Shown piece by piece: positions 45,580 through 53,932 of a stretch of 64,000 nt of DNA. The position numbers were made by a program, and so were the translations under genes. Every line of letters begins with the position of its first letter. The first letter of the stretch is position 1. This DNA comes from QHXW01 sp963847515 (GTDB taxonomy: Bacteria; Acidobacteriota; Terriglobia; Bryobacterales; Bryobacteraceae), in the NCBI GenBank assembly GCA_963847515.1, contig CAWKAA010000001.1:1302001-1366000 (forward strand). Reading direction: 5' to 3'. The notes under the pieces are model-generated. The model was not told the DNA's origin. It did no database searches and worked only from the letters and a program-made list of their open reading frames with translations.

Positions 45580-48201
45580 CTACTCGTCGCGCAGCGTGTC
45601 GGCGGGGTTCAGGCGCGTAATGCGCAAAGCCGGAATCAGGCTGGCGCAGCCGGCTACCAAGACCAAGCCAAGAGCCACGCTCGTGAAGGTGAGCGGGTCT
45701 GTGGCTGTGACGCCCCACAGCAGGTGTTGCAATGCCCGGACCGACAGGGCCGCTATTGCGCAACCGACGGCGACGCCCGCCAGTGCCAGGGAAAGACCCG
45801 GAAGAGCGGCATCACGAATCGCACGGAAAACGCTGGAGCCGAGGGCCAGGCGGATGCCGAGTTCGCGCGTGCGCTCGACGACGGATTGCGACATCAGCCC
45901 GTAGAGACCTACCACCGCGAGCAGCAGAGCAAGGCCGGATAACGTGGCGAGCACTGTGGCTTGAAAGCGCTGTTGGCCGAGCGATAGTGATCGAAGCTCA
46001 TTCATGGTGCGGAAGTTGGCGATGGGGAGCAGGGGGTCGACGGTCGATGCGACCTGCTGTATTGCGCGGGTGATGCTTTCGGAGGGAACGCGGGAACGAA
46101 CAATCCAATTCGGAGAAAGCCAGGTGTGAATCAGTTTGAAGTAGTCGTCGGCCGTCTGTGCCGCCGGAATGTAGATCATGGGTACAGTGCCGATCGGGCC
46201 AAAGTCGCCCCATTGGGCGGTCTCTTGTACATCGCCTACGATTCCGACGATTTCGACTTTGGAATCACGCAGCGCCAGATGACTCCCGAGTGGCTCCTGT
46301 TTGGAAAAATACCTTCGTACGAATGCGTTATTCACGATGGCAACGGACGCGGACTTCGGACCATCGCTCGGCCGGAAATCACGGCCACGAAACAGGGGGA
46401 TGCGAAGGGTGCGGAAATAGTCCGGAGTGACGTAGTTGACATCTGTGATTATCTGCTGGTCACTGGCTTCAGGCCCATCGACGCGCCGGAAGAAGTCGTC
46501 AGCGCTGAATTGATAGGGCAAACTCAGTCCAGCCGCGGCCGAATCCACTCCAGGAAGCGCTCGCATCCGCGCCAGGCTGGAATCAAAGAGTTGGTTCACT
46601 TTCTGGGCGGTGTCATAGCGAGCGTCTTGCAAAGAGAAACTGGAGGCGATCACGTTGGCGGGATCGAAGCCAGGGCGCAGTTGATAGAGGTGGGCGAGCG
46701 TGCGGACGAGCAGACCGGCGCCGACCAGGAGCACGACGGCCACGGCGACCTCACCGGACACCAGAAGACGCCGCGTCCATCGCTTGCGCGTGCTGGCGAC
46801 GCCGCGGGCAGTAAGAACCGCCCGAATATCCACGCCACTGGCTTCGACTGCTGGAAAAATTCCGGCGAGCAGGCTGCATGCGATCGCCAGGCAGCCAGTG
46901 GCCGCGAGCATGCGGGCATCGAGCCTTACATCGCCGATCGGGAAGGTGTTTGCCGCCATCGCTTGCAGCGCACGCAAGCCGGCGTAGGCGACAGCGAGTC
47001 CCGCGACGCCACCGATTACTGCAAGAACCAGGCTTTCCACGAGAAGCTGGCGCGTGACCGCGTGGCGTCCGCCGCCTATTGCCAAGCGCGTAGCGATCTC
47101 CCGCGCGCGGGTGCTGCCTTTCGCCAGCAACAAGCTCGTGACGTTGGCACAGCCGATCAGGAGAACCAGTCCGACCGCTGCCCATACGATGAGCAGCGGC
47201 AGCCGGGTGTTCTGCGTTTCGATGCGTTGCAGTGTTTCCAAGCGCATGCGGGCGAACACATCCTTGCTGATGTGCATCTGCTCGATGGCGCGTACGCCGA
47301 TGGCTTCGATTTGGCTATCGGCCTGGGCCCACGTCACGCCGCGCTTTGGCCGGGCGATGATGTCGTAATTCGCAGAGGCGCCCTCGCCGGTGTTGGAGGG
47401 ACGCAGCGGGGTCCAGAGATCGGCAGGGGCGTCGGAGCGGAAATACTCAGGCATAACGCCGACCACGGTGTACGGTTCGCCGCGCAGAATGACTTTTCTG
47501 CCGGCGATGGCCGGGTCTTCGTGGAACACCCGTCGCCAAAAGTGATGACTGAGAACGACGACCGCAGGCCCGCCTGGACGGTCCTCATCGCGCGTGAACT
47601 CGCGCCCAAGCATCGGTGGCACTCCCAAGACACGAAAGAATCCAGCTGCTACTCGCTGCTGCTGTATGTACTGCGCCCTTCCGTCGGCAGCGAAATTGAC
47701 GCCCGCTGTGCCAGAGGAATATGCCGCGGAATCGAGGTCTGTGGCATGATCGCGGACCAACTCCCACGTGGCGTTTGTTTGGTAGCGCTGGTCCGGTTCC
47801 TCATTGGGATAGCGGACATGCATAACGATTTCGGCCAGGCGGCCGGGCTCGGGATAGGGAAGAGGACGCAGCAGCGTGGCATCAATCACGCTGAAAATGG
47901 CGGTATTGGCGCCGATGCACAGAGCCAACGTGAGAATGACGATCGCGCTGAAGGATGGCGAGCGGCGGACCATCCGCAGGGCGCAGCGGATATCCTGCAA
48001 CAGTTGGTCTAGCCACATCCAGCGCCCGGCCTCATAGAAGCGTTCCTCAATGTTCATGATGTTCCCCAGGTTGCAGTGCGCCATCGCGCGCGCATCTTCG
48101 TCACTGAATCCCTGCTCGCGCAGCCGGTCGGCTTCGAGTTCCAGGTGTGCTCGCAATTCTTCGGAAAAGTCGGTGTCAGTCCGCTGGCGTCGCCGGAACA
48201 T
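45580..48201 (-). CDS. PadR-linked ADOP permease (MacB/FtsX-like)
   Basis: 873 residues. A short N-terminal domain precedes the permease (MFRRRQRTDTDFSEELRAHL, ELEADRLREQGFSDEDARAM), as in ADOP proteins whose genes follow a PadR regulator. The duplicated FtsX modules follow: SPSFSAIVILTLALCIGANT, a periplasmic domain with AAGFFRVLGVPPMLGREF, the central bundle (LVLLIGCANVTSLLLAKGSTRAREIATRLAIG), a second periplasmic domain and the C-terminal bundle ending PALRITRLNPADTLRDE. Full length with no frame break. It starts two bases after the PadR stop, so the two are co-transcribed. The cargo is unknown; no ATPase gene is adjacent. Confidence 0.93.
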   Translation of the reverse strand: MFRRRQRTDTDFSEELRAHLELEADRLREQGFSDEDARAMAHCNLGNIMNIEERFYEAGRWMWLDQLLQDIRCALRMVRRSPSFSAIVILTLALCIGANTAIFSVIDATLLRPLPYPEPGRLAEIVMHVRYPNEEPDQRYQTNATWELVRDHATDLDSAAYSSGTAGVNFAADGRAQYIQQQRVAAGFFRVLGVPPMLGREFTRDEDRPGGPAVVVLSHHFWRRVFHEDPAIAGRKVILRGEPYTVVGVMPEYFRSDAPADLWTPLRPSNTGEGASANYDIIARPKRGVTWAQADSQIEAIGVRAIEQMHISKDVFARMRLETLQRIETQNTRLPLLIVWAAVGLVLLIGCANVTSLLLAKGSTRAREIATRLAIGGGRHAVTRQLLVESLVLAVIGGVAGLAVAYAGLRALQAMAANTFPIGDVRLDARMLAATGCLAIACSLLAGIFPAVEASGVDIRAVLTARGVASTRKRWTRRLLVSGEVAVAVVLLVGAGLLVRTLAHLYQLRPGFDPANVIASSFSLQDARYDTAQKVNQLFDSSLARMRALPGVDSAAAGLSLPYQFSADDFFRRVDGPEASDQQIITDVNYVTPDYFRTLRIPLFRGRDFRPSDGPKSASVAIVNNAFVRRYFSKQEPLGSHLALRDSKVEIVGIVGDVQETAQWGDFGPIGTVPMIYIPAAQTADDYFKLIHTWLSPNWIVRSRVPSESITRAIQQVASTVDPLLPIANFRTMNELRSLSLGQQRFQATVLATLSGLALLLAVVGLYGLMSQSVVERTRELGIRLALGSSVFRAIRDAALPGLSLALAGVAVGCAIAALSVRALQHLLWGVTATDPLTFTSVALGLVLVAGCASLIPALRITRLNPADTLRDE

Positions 48202-48203
48202 TT

Positions 48204-48560
48204 CTAGCCCTCGATGATTTCGGGACCCACCACGCGTCCGATCGCAGCGGCCAGTTTGCGCCAGCGGCTGGTTTCGTGCGCCAATTGCTTGCGGCCGCCC
48301 TTGGTTAGCGAGTAGAACCGTGCCTTGCGATTATTCGATGAAGTCCCCCACTTCGCCGAGATCCATTCCTTTGTCTCTAAACGCTGCAACGCGGGGTAGA
48401 GCGCACCGTGATCCACCATCAGGACGTCGTCGGACTGTTCCTGTATGGCTCGTGCGATGCCCTGGCCGTGCTGCGGCCCGAATAGCAGCGTGCGCAGTAT
48501 GAGCAGGTCTAGCGTGCCCTGGAGTAGGGCGATCCGATCTTTCTCTTCTCGGGTTACCAT
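48204..48560 (-). CDS. PadR-family transcriptional regulator of the ADOP permease
   Basis: 118 residues. The PadR winged helix is complete (LLQGTLDLLILRTLLFGPQH, GQGIARAIQE, VDHGALYPALQRLETKEWIS, ARFYSLTKGGRKQL) with the short dimerisation helix at the end (WRKLAAAIGRVVG). The gene precedes and nearly touches the ADOP permease gene, a pairing well known in Acidobacteria. Two palindromes of the same form lie at and just upstream of its start codon, so it very probably represses its own operon and is released by a phenolic or other small ligand (family knowledge). Confidence 0.93.
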   Translation of the reverse strand: MVTREEKDRIALLQGTLDLLILRTLLFGPQHGQGIARAIQEQSDDVLMVDHGALYPALQRLETKEWISAKWGTSSNNRKARFYSLTKGGRKQLAHETSRWRKLAAAIGRVVGPEIIEG

Positions 48561-48600
48561 CCAACCCGAGTATCCGTCTGTTTGGGTTAGATGTCAACCC
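48551..48600 (-). promoter_or_regulatory. Twin PadR operators
   Basis: Two identical-format inverted repeats, GGGTT-7-AACCC, occur at 48551-48567 and 48584-48600. Their centres are 33 bp apart, about three helical turns, so two dimers would bind the same DNA face. The first covers the padR start codon (complement of 48558-48560), the second lies in the promoter zone. This arrangement fits autoregulation. Confidence 0.65.
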
Positions 48601-48643
48601 GACCGGTACCTCGTGCGGCGCTAGTGGCGACTCGGTGCTGCAG

Positions 48644-49899
48644 TCAAGCTCCCGAGATACGGGGGTGGAGGATCAGAGGCTGTCCAACGACGAACAATTT
48701 GTGCATGGTAATAAACGAGTTCGTCCGTAGGCCTCCTTGGCTGCGAGCTTCTTCCATCTCCGGCGTGTAGGGAATGAAGTGCACCCTGGCGTCGGTCCCC
48801 TCCAGCAGCAGATAGTTACGGCCCGAATGCTCATCCTGTCCGTGTACGAGGACTCGCCCCTGAAGCAGCGTCGTTGACGCCAGTCAAGAACCTCCACCGG
48901 CAGACGTTGGTCGGACATGAGAATCCCGTGCTGTGCCAGGGTCTTTTGCCGGTCGCTGGACTGTTGCATGGCCCGCAGTACGGTCTCGAAATCGCGCCTG
49001 ACCTTCCATGTGTTTGGGCCAGTCGATTCCGCCAACCCCATCCGCTCGAGCACCACCATGCGCGCCGCTGCGTGCTGCTCCTTCAACCGGGCCATTTCGC
49101 CAACATCGGTCCGTGTAGGGTTTTTGACGGCTGTGAACCAGAATGCATCTCCGGCTGCCGTGCTTTGCGCATCTCGTAAAATCATTCGGTCGAGCGACGT
49201 AAAGCGTTTCTCGGTGATCTCGCTCCGATCCGCCTCAGCTGCATCCAGCGTGGTGCGATAGCCCAGCTGGCGTGTGCAGAGATCCTCGGCGATCTTGCGG
49301 ACACCCTGCTGAAGGTAATCCCGCCTGAAGCGCAGCGGCTGCCCGTCACACGAAACGCCTCTGACCGCGACGTGGACATGCGGGTGTTCTGTGTTGTAGT
49401 GGGCAACCGCAACCCATTCGAGATCTTTTCCGAGATCCTCCTGGATGCGCTTCATCAGATCTCGGGTGAGGCGCGGCAGATCGGCACGCTCTCCAAACTC
49501 CGGCGACAGGATGAACTTCCACAACAGTTCGTCCTTGGCTGCCTGCCACGTCTGGAGTCGGCTAGCGACATCGATTTCCCGGCCCTTGGAGTCGAAACCA
49601 GCGCTGTTAGGTTTCCCCTCAGCGGTCGCGCTCTCACGAGCAACATATCGGCAGTGCGCCTTCCATACTCCCCGTGTGGCGTTCTTCGTATACGTGATCC
49701 GAACCGCGCAACGCTGATGGTAAGGACGGGTCGTTTGTTGGGAGCCTGTGCGGCCCCGACCGGACTTGCGGCTCACGCGCGCATAGTGCATCAGCAACTT
49801 GTATCCACTCGCCCATGCGGTTCCTGCGTTTCGAGCCCTCGCTGCCGTGGGCTTCCGCGGTCGAAGCCGAACTGGTCGCTCGTCATCCTTCCGTGACAT
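48644..49899 (-). pseudogene. MobA/VirD2-type relaxase with DUF3363-like C-terminus, frameshifted
   Basis: From the ATG at 49899 (MSRKDDERPVRLRPRKP) the protein has a basic N-terminus and a relaxase core. The core has ITYTKNATRGVWKAHCRYVARE and the metal-binding histidines in VAVAHYNTEHPHVHVAVRG, where HPHVHV is the HxH motif of mobilisation relaxases. The frame is lost near 48880 after LDWRQ and resumes as TLLQGRVLVHGQDEHSGRNY, then LLLEGTDARVHFIPYTPEME, then LRTNSFITMHKL to a TGA at 48646-48644. That resumed part is the expected DUF3363 end. One missing base explains the break. The relaxase would nick oriT in trans with a conjugative system; no type IV secretion genes are visible. Confidence 0.75.
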
Positions 49900-50294
49900 G
49901 GCCCACCAAGTCCTGCATGGCAGCCCTGATTCACCGGCCATGGCGCCGCCGGCGTTCTGCATAAGACGCGCGTAACGCAATTTCGCTCGCGCCACAGCTG
50001 GGATGTCGCCTCGGCCGGTGGTTCCGGGACGCAGGTCAGGAAGGTCTTCGTCAACGTATCCAGCAGGGCGAACAGCGCTTGCTGGCCACGCCCCATCCGG
50101 AACATCTCTCGGGTGATGCGCTCAAACCCAGCGGCGATCCGTTCTTCGGCCCCGGTCAGCTCCACACGTCCCGACAGCTCATTCTCAATCGACGCCCGCA
50201 GGAAGGCGCTCGGTGTCCGGTAACCGCGATCCCTGGCAGCCTGTTGCATCCGTTGATCCAATTCCGGACTAATCCTCAGGGCTCGCTTTGGCAT
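49883..50294 (-). pseudogene. Ribbon-helix-helix mobilisation accessory protein, two frame breaks
   Basis: The N-terminal part reads MPKRALRISPELDQRMQQAA, then RDRGYRTPSAFLRASIENEL, a ribbon-helix-helix DNA-binding domain of the MobC/relaxosome type. A helical stretch follows (AEERIAAGFERITREMFRMG). The frame breaks after PPAEATSQ (near 49990) and continues AVARAKLRYARLMQNAGGAMAG. It breaks again near 49925 and ends AAMQDLVGHVTEG with a TGA at 49885-49883, overlapping the relaxase start by 17 bases. That overlap is what a functional operon would show, so the original gene was about 137 codons. It shares a 33-bp upstream sequence with the divergent integrase gene. Confidence 0.65.
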
Positions 50295-50311
50295 AAGAAG
50301 GACCCTCTAAC

Positions 50312-50654
50312 TACTAAGGGAATGGCAGAGGCAGTTCCGGACGCTTCCGAAAGGAGAAATCTGCGCGTCAGACGGATGGGCGACAAACCTCAAGAATCGT
50401 CGGACGACACAAGGAATGGAACAAGAGCAAGTTGAGCAGAAAAAACCAAGCCCACGTCGGACACTTCCTTTATGTTCCACTACCCGCTTTTTGGCTGTTT
50501 TTCCGTGCCTTCGGCGGTCTGGTTGTTGCAATCTGTTGCAAATTGTTGTCGATTGCAGTTGATTGTCGTCGCCTGTTGCAAATCGTTGCATTCGGTTGCA
50601 GTGAAGATTATTAGCGTCTTCGCGTCCGGAAGGGCCTCTGCCATTCCCTTAGTA
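50312..50654. repeat. 33-bp inverted repeats flanking the divergent intergenic region
   Basis: Left arm 50312-50344 (starts TACTAAGGGAATGGCAGAGG) and right arm 50622-50654 match inverted at 31 of 33 positions. Each arm ends 11-18 bases from a Shine-Dalgarno-like sequence (AGAGGGTCC on the minus strand for the RHH gene; GAGGAGG at 50660 on the plus strand). Both divergent genes therefore carry the same leader in the same orientation relative to themselves. They could be duplicated promoter/operator sequences or recombinase/relaxosome binding sites. Confidence 0.8.
50521..50600 (+). repeat. Eight 10-bp phased repeats, consensus NNNNGTTGCA
   Basis: Read in blocks of ten from 50521, five of eight blocks end GTTGCA (50530, 50540, 50580, 50590, 50600). 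The three in the middle are degenerate forms (ending GTTGTC, GCAGTT, GTCGTC). The spacing is exactly one helical turn, so all units face the same side of the DNA. The array lies between the inverted arms, upstream of the integrase gene. It may bind a multimeric protein (iteron-like, integrase arm or oriT accessory site). Confidence 0.7.
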
Positions 50655-50808
50655 ATTGAGGAGGCTGACGGTTCATCTCGCAAAGGATCCTGAACTCTGC
50701 ATGAAGCTAGCCAGCGAAAGCGTGACGCCCACCAAGCCGAACGGGCGTGATATGCTTTCCGCCGAGGCAAGTTTCGACCGGCCATCACCGAAAGGAGATC
50801 TTGAGGCG

Positions 50809-52020
50809 ATGGCCAGGAGAAGGTTTCAAGACCCAGAACCCGAGGTAGTTGGGAACTGGTGGCAAGTTCATGTTTATGAGGATCATTACTCGAACGGAAG
50901 GAGGATCAGAAAACGAAAGCGCATCAGGCTGGCGCCGGCTTCCATGCCGGTACGCGAGGTGCAAAAGCTCAAGGCGGAGCATCTGCGGCCGCTCAATCAA
51001 GGCCTTATCACAGCAGGTTCAGCAACAACGTTTGAGACTTTTGTGCAGAGCGTCTACACAACGACCGAGCTACCGCTGATGGCAACCACGACGCAGGGCC
51101 GATCTAGGGGGATCATCGACCTTTACCTGATCCCGAACTTCGGCTCATTGTGCTTGCGAGAACTTACGCCCCTCACTATGCAGAAGTTTATCTCTGGGTT
51201 CGACATTTCAGGCTCAGGGAATCGGACGCGTGAAGACTCCAAAAACGGAGGCGGCCGGAGACAGCTGTCTCGTGAGTCAGTTGACAAGATCCGGGATGTG
51301 CTTTCCAGCGTCCTGGGTGCGGCGGTCAAATATGGTTTCCTTGTCACCAACCCAGCCGAAGGCTTGCAAGTGCCGCCTGAGAAGCGCGGCAAGCGGAGGC
51401 ACAAGCCATTCATACGTCCAGAGCAGTTCGCCATGTTGGTCGAGCTGATCTCCGAACCCTACGCCACGATGGTCTACGTGGCGGTTTACACGGGCCTCCG
51501 GGTCAGTGAGTTGATCGGGCTGCGCTGGGACGATATCCACGAGCGATCGATCACAATTGACGAGCGGTACTGCCGGGGTGACTGGGGCGAGCCGAAAAGT
51601 GATGCCTCGAACACGACCATTCCGGTTAACGGGAAAGTGATCGAGCGCATAAAGCGGTTGCGCACGTTGACAGTGGAGGTGAGGGCTGGCTTGGCCATCC
51701 GGCGTTTTCGGGCCGTGAAGTCTGGCGGACCCGACGACTTGGTGTTCCAGTCCGTGAAGGATGGCAGACCGATGCGCGACAACAACATTCTTGCCAGACA
51801 TATCAAGCCAGCGGCAAGAAAGCTGGATATCCCGTGGGTGAACTGGCAGGTGCTACGGCGGTCCTACGCTACTTGGTTACGGATGGTCGGGACCGATCCG
51901 CGGGACCGGCAATCCCTCATGCGGCATTCCCGGTTTACGACGACGGCAGAGGTGTATGAGCAGGATCTGCCGGAATCGCAACTCCGCGCCGTAGAGAAGT
52001 TGGGAGCGCTGGTAAATTGA
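50809..52020 (+). CDS. Tyrosine recombinase (phage-type integrase)
   Basis: 403 residues from the preferred ATG at 50809 (MARRRFQDPEPEVVGNWWQV), an opening common in Acidobacteria integrases and preceded by AAAGGAG; the frame stays open to 50656 with an ATG at 50701. An Arm/SAM-like core-binding domain lies at about residues 80-190. The catalytic domain has Arg in YTGLRVSELIGLRWDD and the RxxR-box equivalent WQVLRRSYATWL. LMRHSRFTTTAEVYEQ supplies the last His and the nucleophile Tyr. In the usual HxLR motif the first His is replaced by Gln (QVLR). It is 62 bases from the 3' end of tRNA-Phe, the expected attachment site. Confidence 0.88.
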   Translation: MARRRFQDPEPEVVGNWWQVHVYEDHYSNGRRIRKRKRIRLAPASMPVREVQKLKAEHLRPLNQGLITAGSATTFETFVQSVYTTTELPLMATTTQGRSRGIIDLYLIPNFGSLCLRELTPLTMQKFISGFDISGSGNRTREDSKNGGGRRQLSRESVDKIRDVLSSVLGAAVKYGFLVTNPAEGLQVPPEKRGKRRHKPFIRPEQFAMLVELISEPYATMVYVAVYTGLRVSELIGLRWDDIHERSITIDERYCRGDWGEPKSDASNTTIPVNGKVIERIKRLRTLTVEVRAGLAIRRFRAVKSGGPDDLVFQSVKDGRPMRDNNILARHIKPAARKLDIPWVNWQVLRRSYATWLRMVGTDPRDRQSLMRHSRFTTTAEVYEQDLPESQLRAVEKLGALVN

Positions 52021-52082
52021 GATGGGATTGGGACAGTAATGGACAACGGCAATCAGTTGGTGGCTGCAAGTGCTTTAGAATG

Positions 52083-52158
52083 TGGTGGCCAGGGACGGAA
52101 TCGAACCGCCGACGCCAGCCTTTTCAGGGCTGCGCTCTACCGACTGAGCTACCTGGCC
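52083..52158 (-). tRNA. tRNA-Phe (GAA)
   Basis: On the minus strand the 76-base cloverleaf starts GGCCAGG and ends CCTGGCC-A-CCA, with CCA encoded. The D loop has AGCTCAGTCGGTAGAGC. The anticodon stem CAGCC/GGCTG encloses CTGAAAA, giving anticodon GAA (Phe). The T loop is GGTTCGATTCC. Its 3' end points at the integrase gene, the typical arrangement of an element integrated at a tRNA. Confidence 0.95.
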
Positions 52159-52184
52159 GGGAAAGTACAGTTTAGCAAATGCGC

Positions 52185-53701
52185 TTAAACCTTTTCGAGA
52201 GTGGCGAGCGCGTGGCCGGTCTCCTTCTCGACGTTGGCATGCAGGCTGTTGCCGTGCGCGTCCATGGTTACGATGGCGGCGAAGTCATGGACGCGCAGAT
52301 GCCACATGGCTTCTGGAATTCCGAACTCCATCAAGTGAACGCCTAGAACCTTCTCGACGGTGCGTGCGTAGTATTGCGCGGCGCCGCCAATGGCGTTGAG
52401 GTAGACCGCGCCTGAATCCTCTAAAGCGGCCAGCGTTTTCGCGCCCATTCCACCTTTCCCCACCACGGCCCGCAATCCATAGCGGCGAATGATGTCGGCT
52501 TGATAGGGTTCTTCGCGGCTGCTGGTGGTTGGCCCCGCAGCCTTCACCACCCATTCCTCGCCTTGCTTCAGCATCACGGGGCCGCAATGGTAGAGCACGG
52601 CGCCGCGGAGATCGACGGGCGGCGGATTTTTCATGAGATGTGCATGTACCTGATCGCGTCCTGTGAAAAGTTCGCCGCGCAGCAGGACGATGTCGCCGAC
52701 CTTCAGCGCGCGGACCGCTTCTTCCGACAGAGGAGGCGTCAGGGTTACTTCACGACCGGTGAGCGGAAAGCCCTCGCCCCTGGCCATGCGCTCGACAGCG
52801 CGATCAGGATCGCGATAGAGCCACTGGGTGATGGCGCCGGTCGCGGCGTCCAGCTTCACACCGAGACGCCGGAATGCCCAGCAATCGTAGGCCACTGAAA
52901 CGAAAAAACTGGCGGGCAGGCGGTTTGCGGCCGTAACCTTGCAGCCGATGAGGGAAACTTTGCCGCCGAATCCCATGGCGCCTACGCCCAGACGGTTGGC
53001 TTCATCCATCACTTCGTCTTCAAGCCGGGCGAGCTGAGGAATTGGATTCACATCGTCGAGCGTGCGTAGGAGCTGTTGTTTGGCGAGATCGTATCCGTGG
53101 GCGCGGTCGCTGCCAATACAAACGCCCAGTGCGCCGGGCGCGCACCCTGCCCCTGGGCCTGCCACACCGCGTGCAGGAGGCATTTGCGCACGCCTTCCAG
53201 GTTGCGGTCAGCGCGGCCGAGGTGATCGAGATCGCAGGGCAGCGAATACTGGATGTTCTTGTTCTCGCAGCCGCCGCCTTTGAGAATCAATCGGACTTCG
53301 ATCTGATCCTGTTCCCATTGCTCGAAGTGAATGACCGGGGTCTCGTCGCCGAGATTGTTGCCGCTGTTTTTACCGGTGAGCGAATCGACGGAGTTGGGCC
53401 GGAGCTTACCGCGCCGAGTGGCTTCGGCCACGGCTTCGTGAATGGCTTTGCGAATCCTGATCTGATTTACGCCCACGGGTGTGTGGACGAAGAAGGTGGG
53501 CATGCCGGTGTCCTGGCAGATTGGGCCCTCGTCATCGAGTGCCATATCGATATTGCCCAGAATAATGTTCAGGGCTTGCGAGGATTGCGTATCCGGCGTC
53601 TCACCCGCGCCCGCAATCGACATCGCCGCCCGGACATCCGGCGGAAGATTCGTGGACGTTTGGGTAATCAGCTCGAGAAGACTGCTGGCCAGGAATTGCA
53701 T
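52185..53701 (-). CDS. fumA: Class I fumarate hydratase (4Fe-4S), one frameshift near 53140
   Basis: The first part (53701 to about 53140) has ICQDTGMPTFFVH with one cluster cysteine, LTGKNSGNNLGDETPVIHFE, and GGGCENKNIQYSLPC. The second part begins CAPGALGVCIGSDRAHGY (another ligand) and continues through DVNPIPQLARLEDEVMDEAN to the beta-type C-terminal domain (GDIVLLRGELFTGRDQVHAH; YHCGPVMLK; VVGKGGMGAKTLAAL; HDFAAIVTMDAHGNSL). The span is 1517 bases, one short of 506 codons, so one missing base in the GGCAGGGTGC run accounts for the break. The enzyme hydrates fumarate to malate in the TCA cycle. With all cluster cysteines and active-site motifs retained, an assembly deletion is more likely than a dead gene. 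Confidence 0.9.
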
Positions 53702-53932
53702 TTTGGGGGCTCGATTTATTTTAGCTTGATGGGAGCGAATTGGCTTCGTTTCGCAAAATCGGGTGCAACGGGATGTTCGAGCACTCGTGGCAATTTAACG
53801 CCAGTCATACATATTTGCAGACAACGGCTGGCGCGGACCGCCCACACACATGCAACAAGTTGTGACGGCAGGAAATATATTGCCGCTAAAGGCGTGATCG
53901 ATTTGCCGGCTGACGGATGCTAGAGTGGCCTC

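Larger units (their letters stand above)
48601..52083. mobile_element. Decayed integrative and mobilizable element at tRNA-Phe
   Basis: The segment holds relaxase, RHH accessory protein, a structured divergent intergenic region and a tyrosine recombinase adjacent to the tRNA 3' end. The right boundary is the tRNA; the left boundary is placed just beyond the relaxase stop and is not supported by a visible copy of the tRNA 3' sequence. It has no transfer genes, so it would have needed a helper conjugative system. Frame breaks in relaxase and accessory genes suggest it is immobile now, unless they are assembly errors. Confidence 0.55.

Noticed and set aside
46126..48012. 628-codon plus-strand open frame
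   Set aside because: Antisense shadow of the ADOP permease in GC-rich DNA; composition is not protein-like and no motifs are present.
48601..48700. Left attachment site copy of the tRNA-Phe 3' end
   Set aside because: No match to the tRNA 3' sequence was seen by eye in this stretch.
50521..50600. CRISPR array
   Set aside because: The repeat unit is 10 bp with no spacers and no cas genes are present; it is a phased binding-site array instead.
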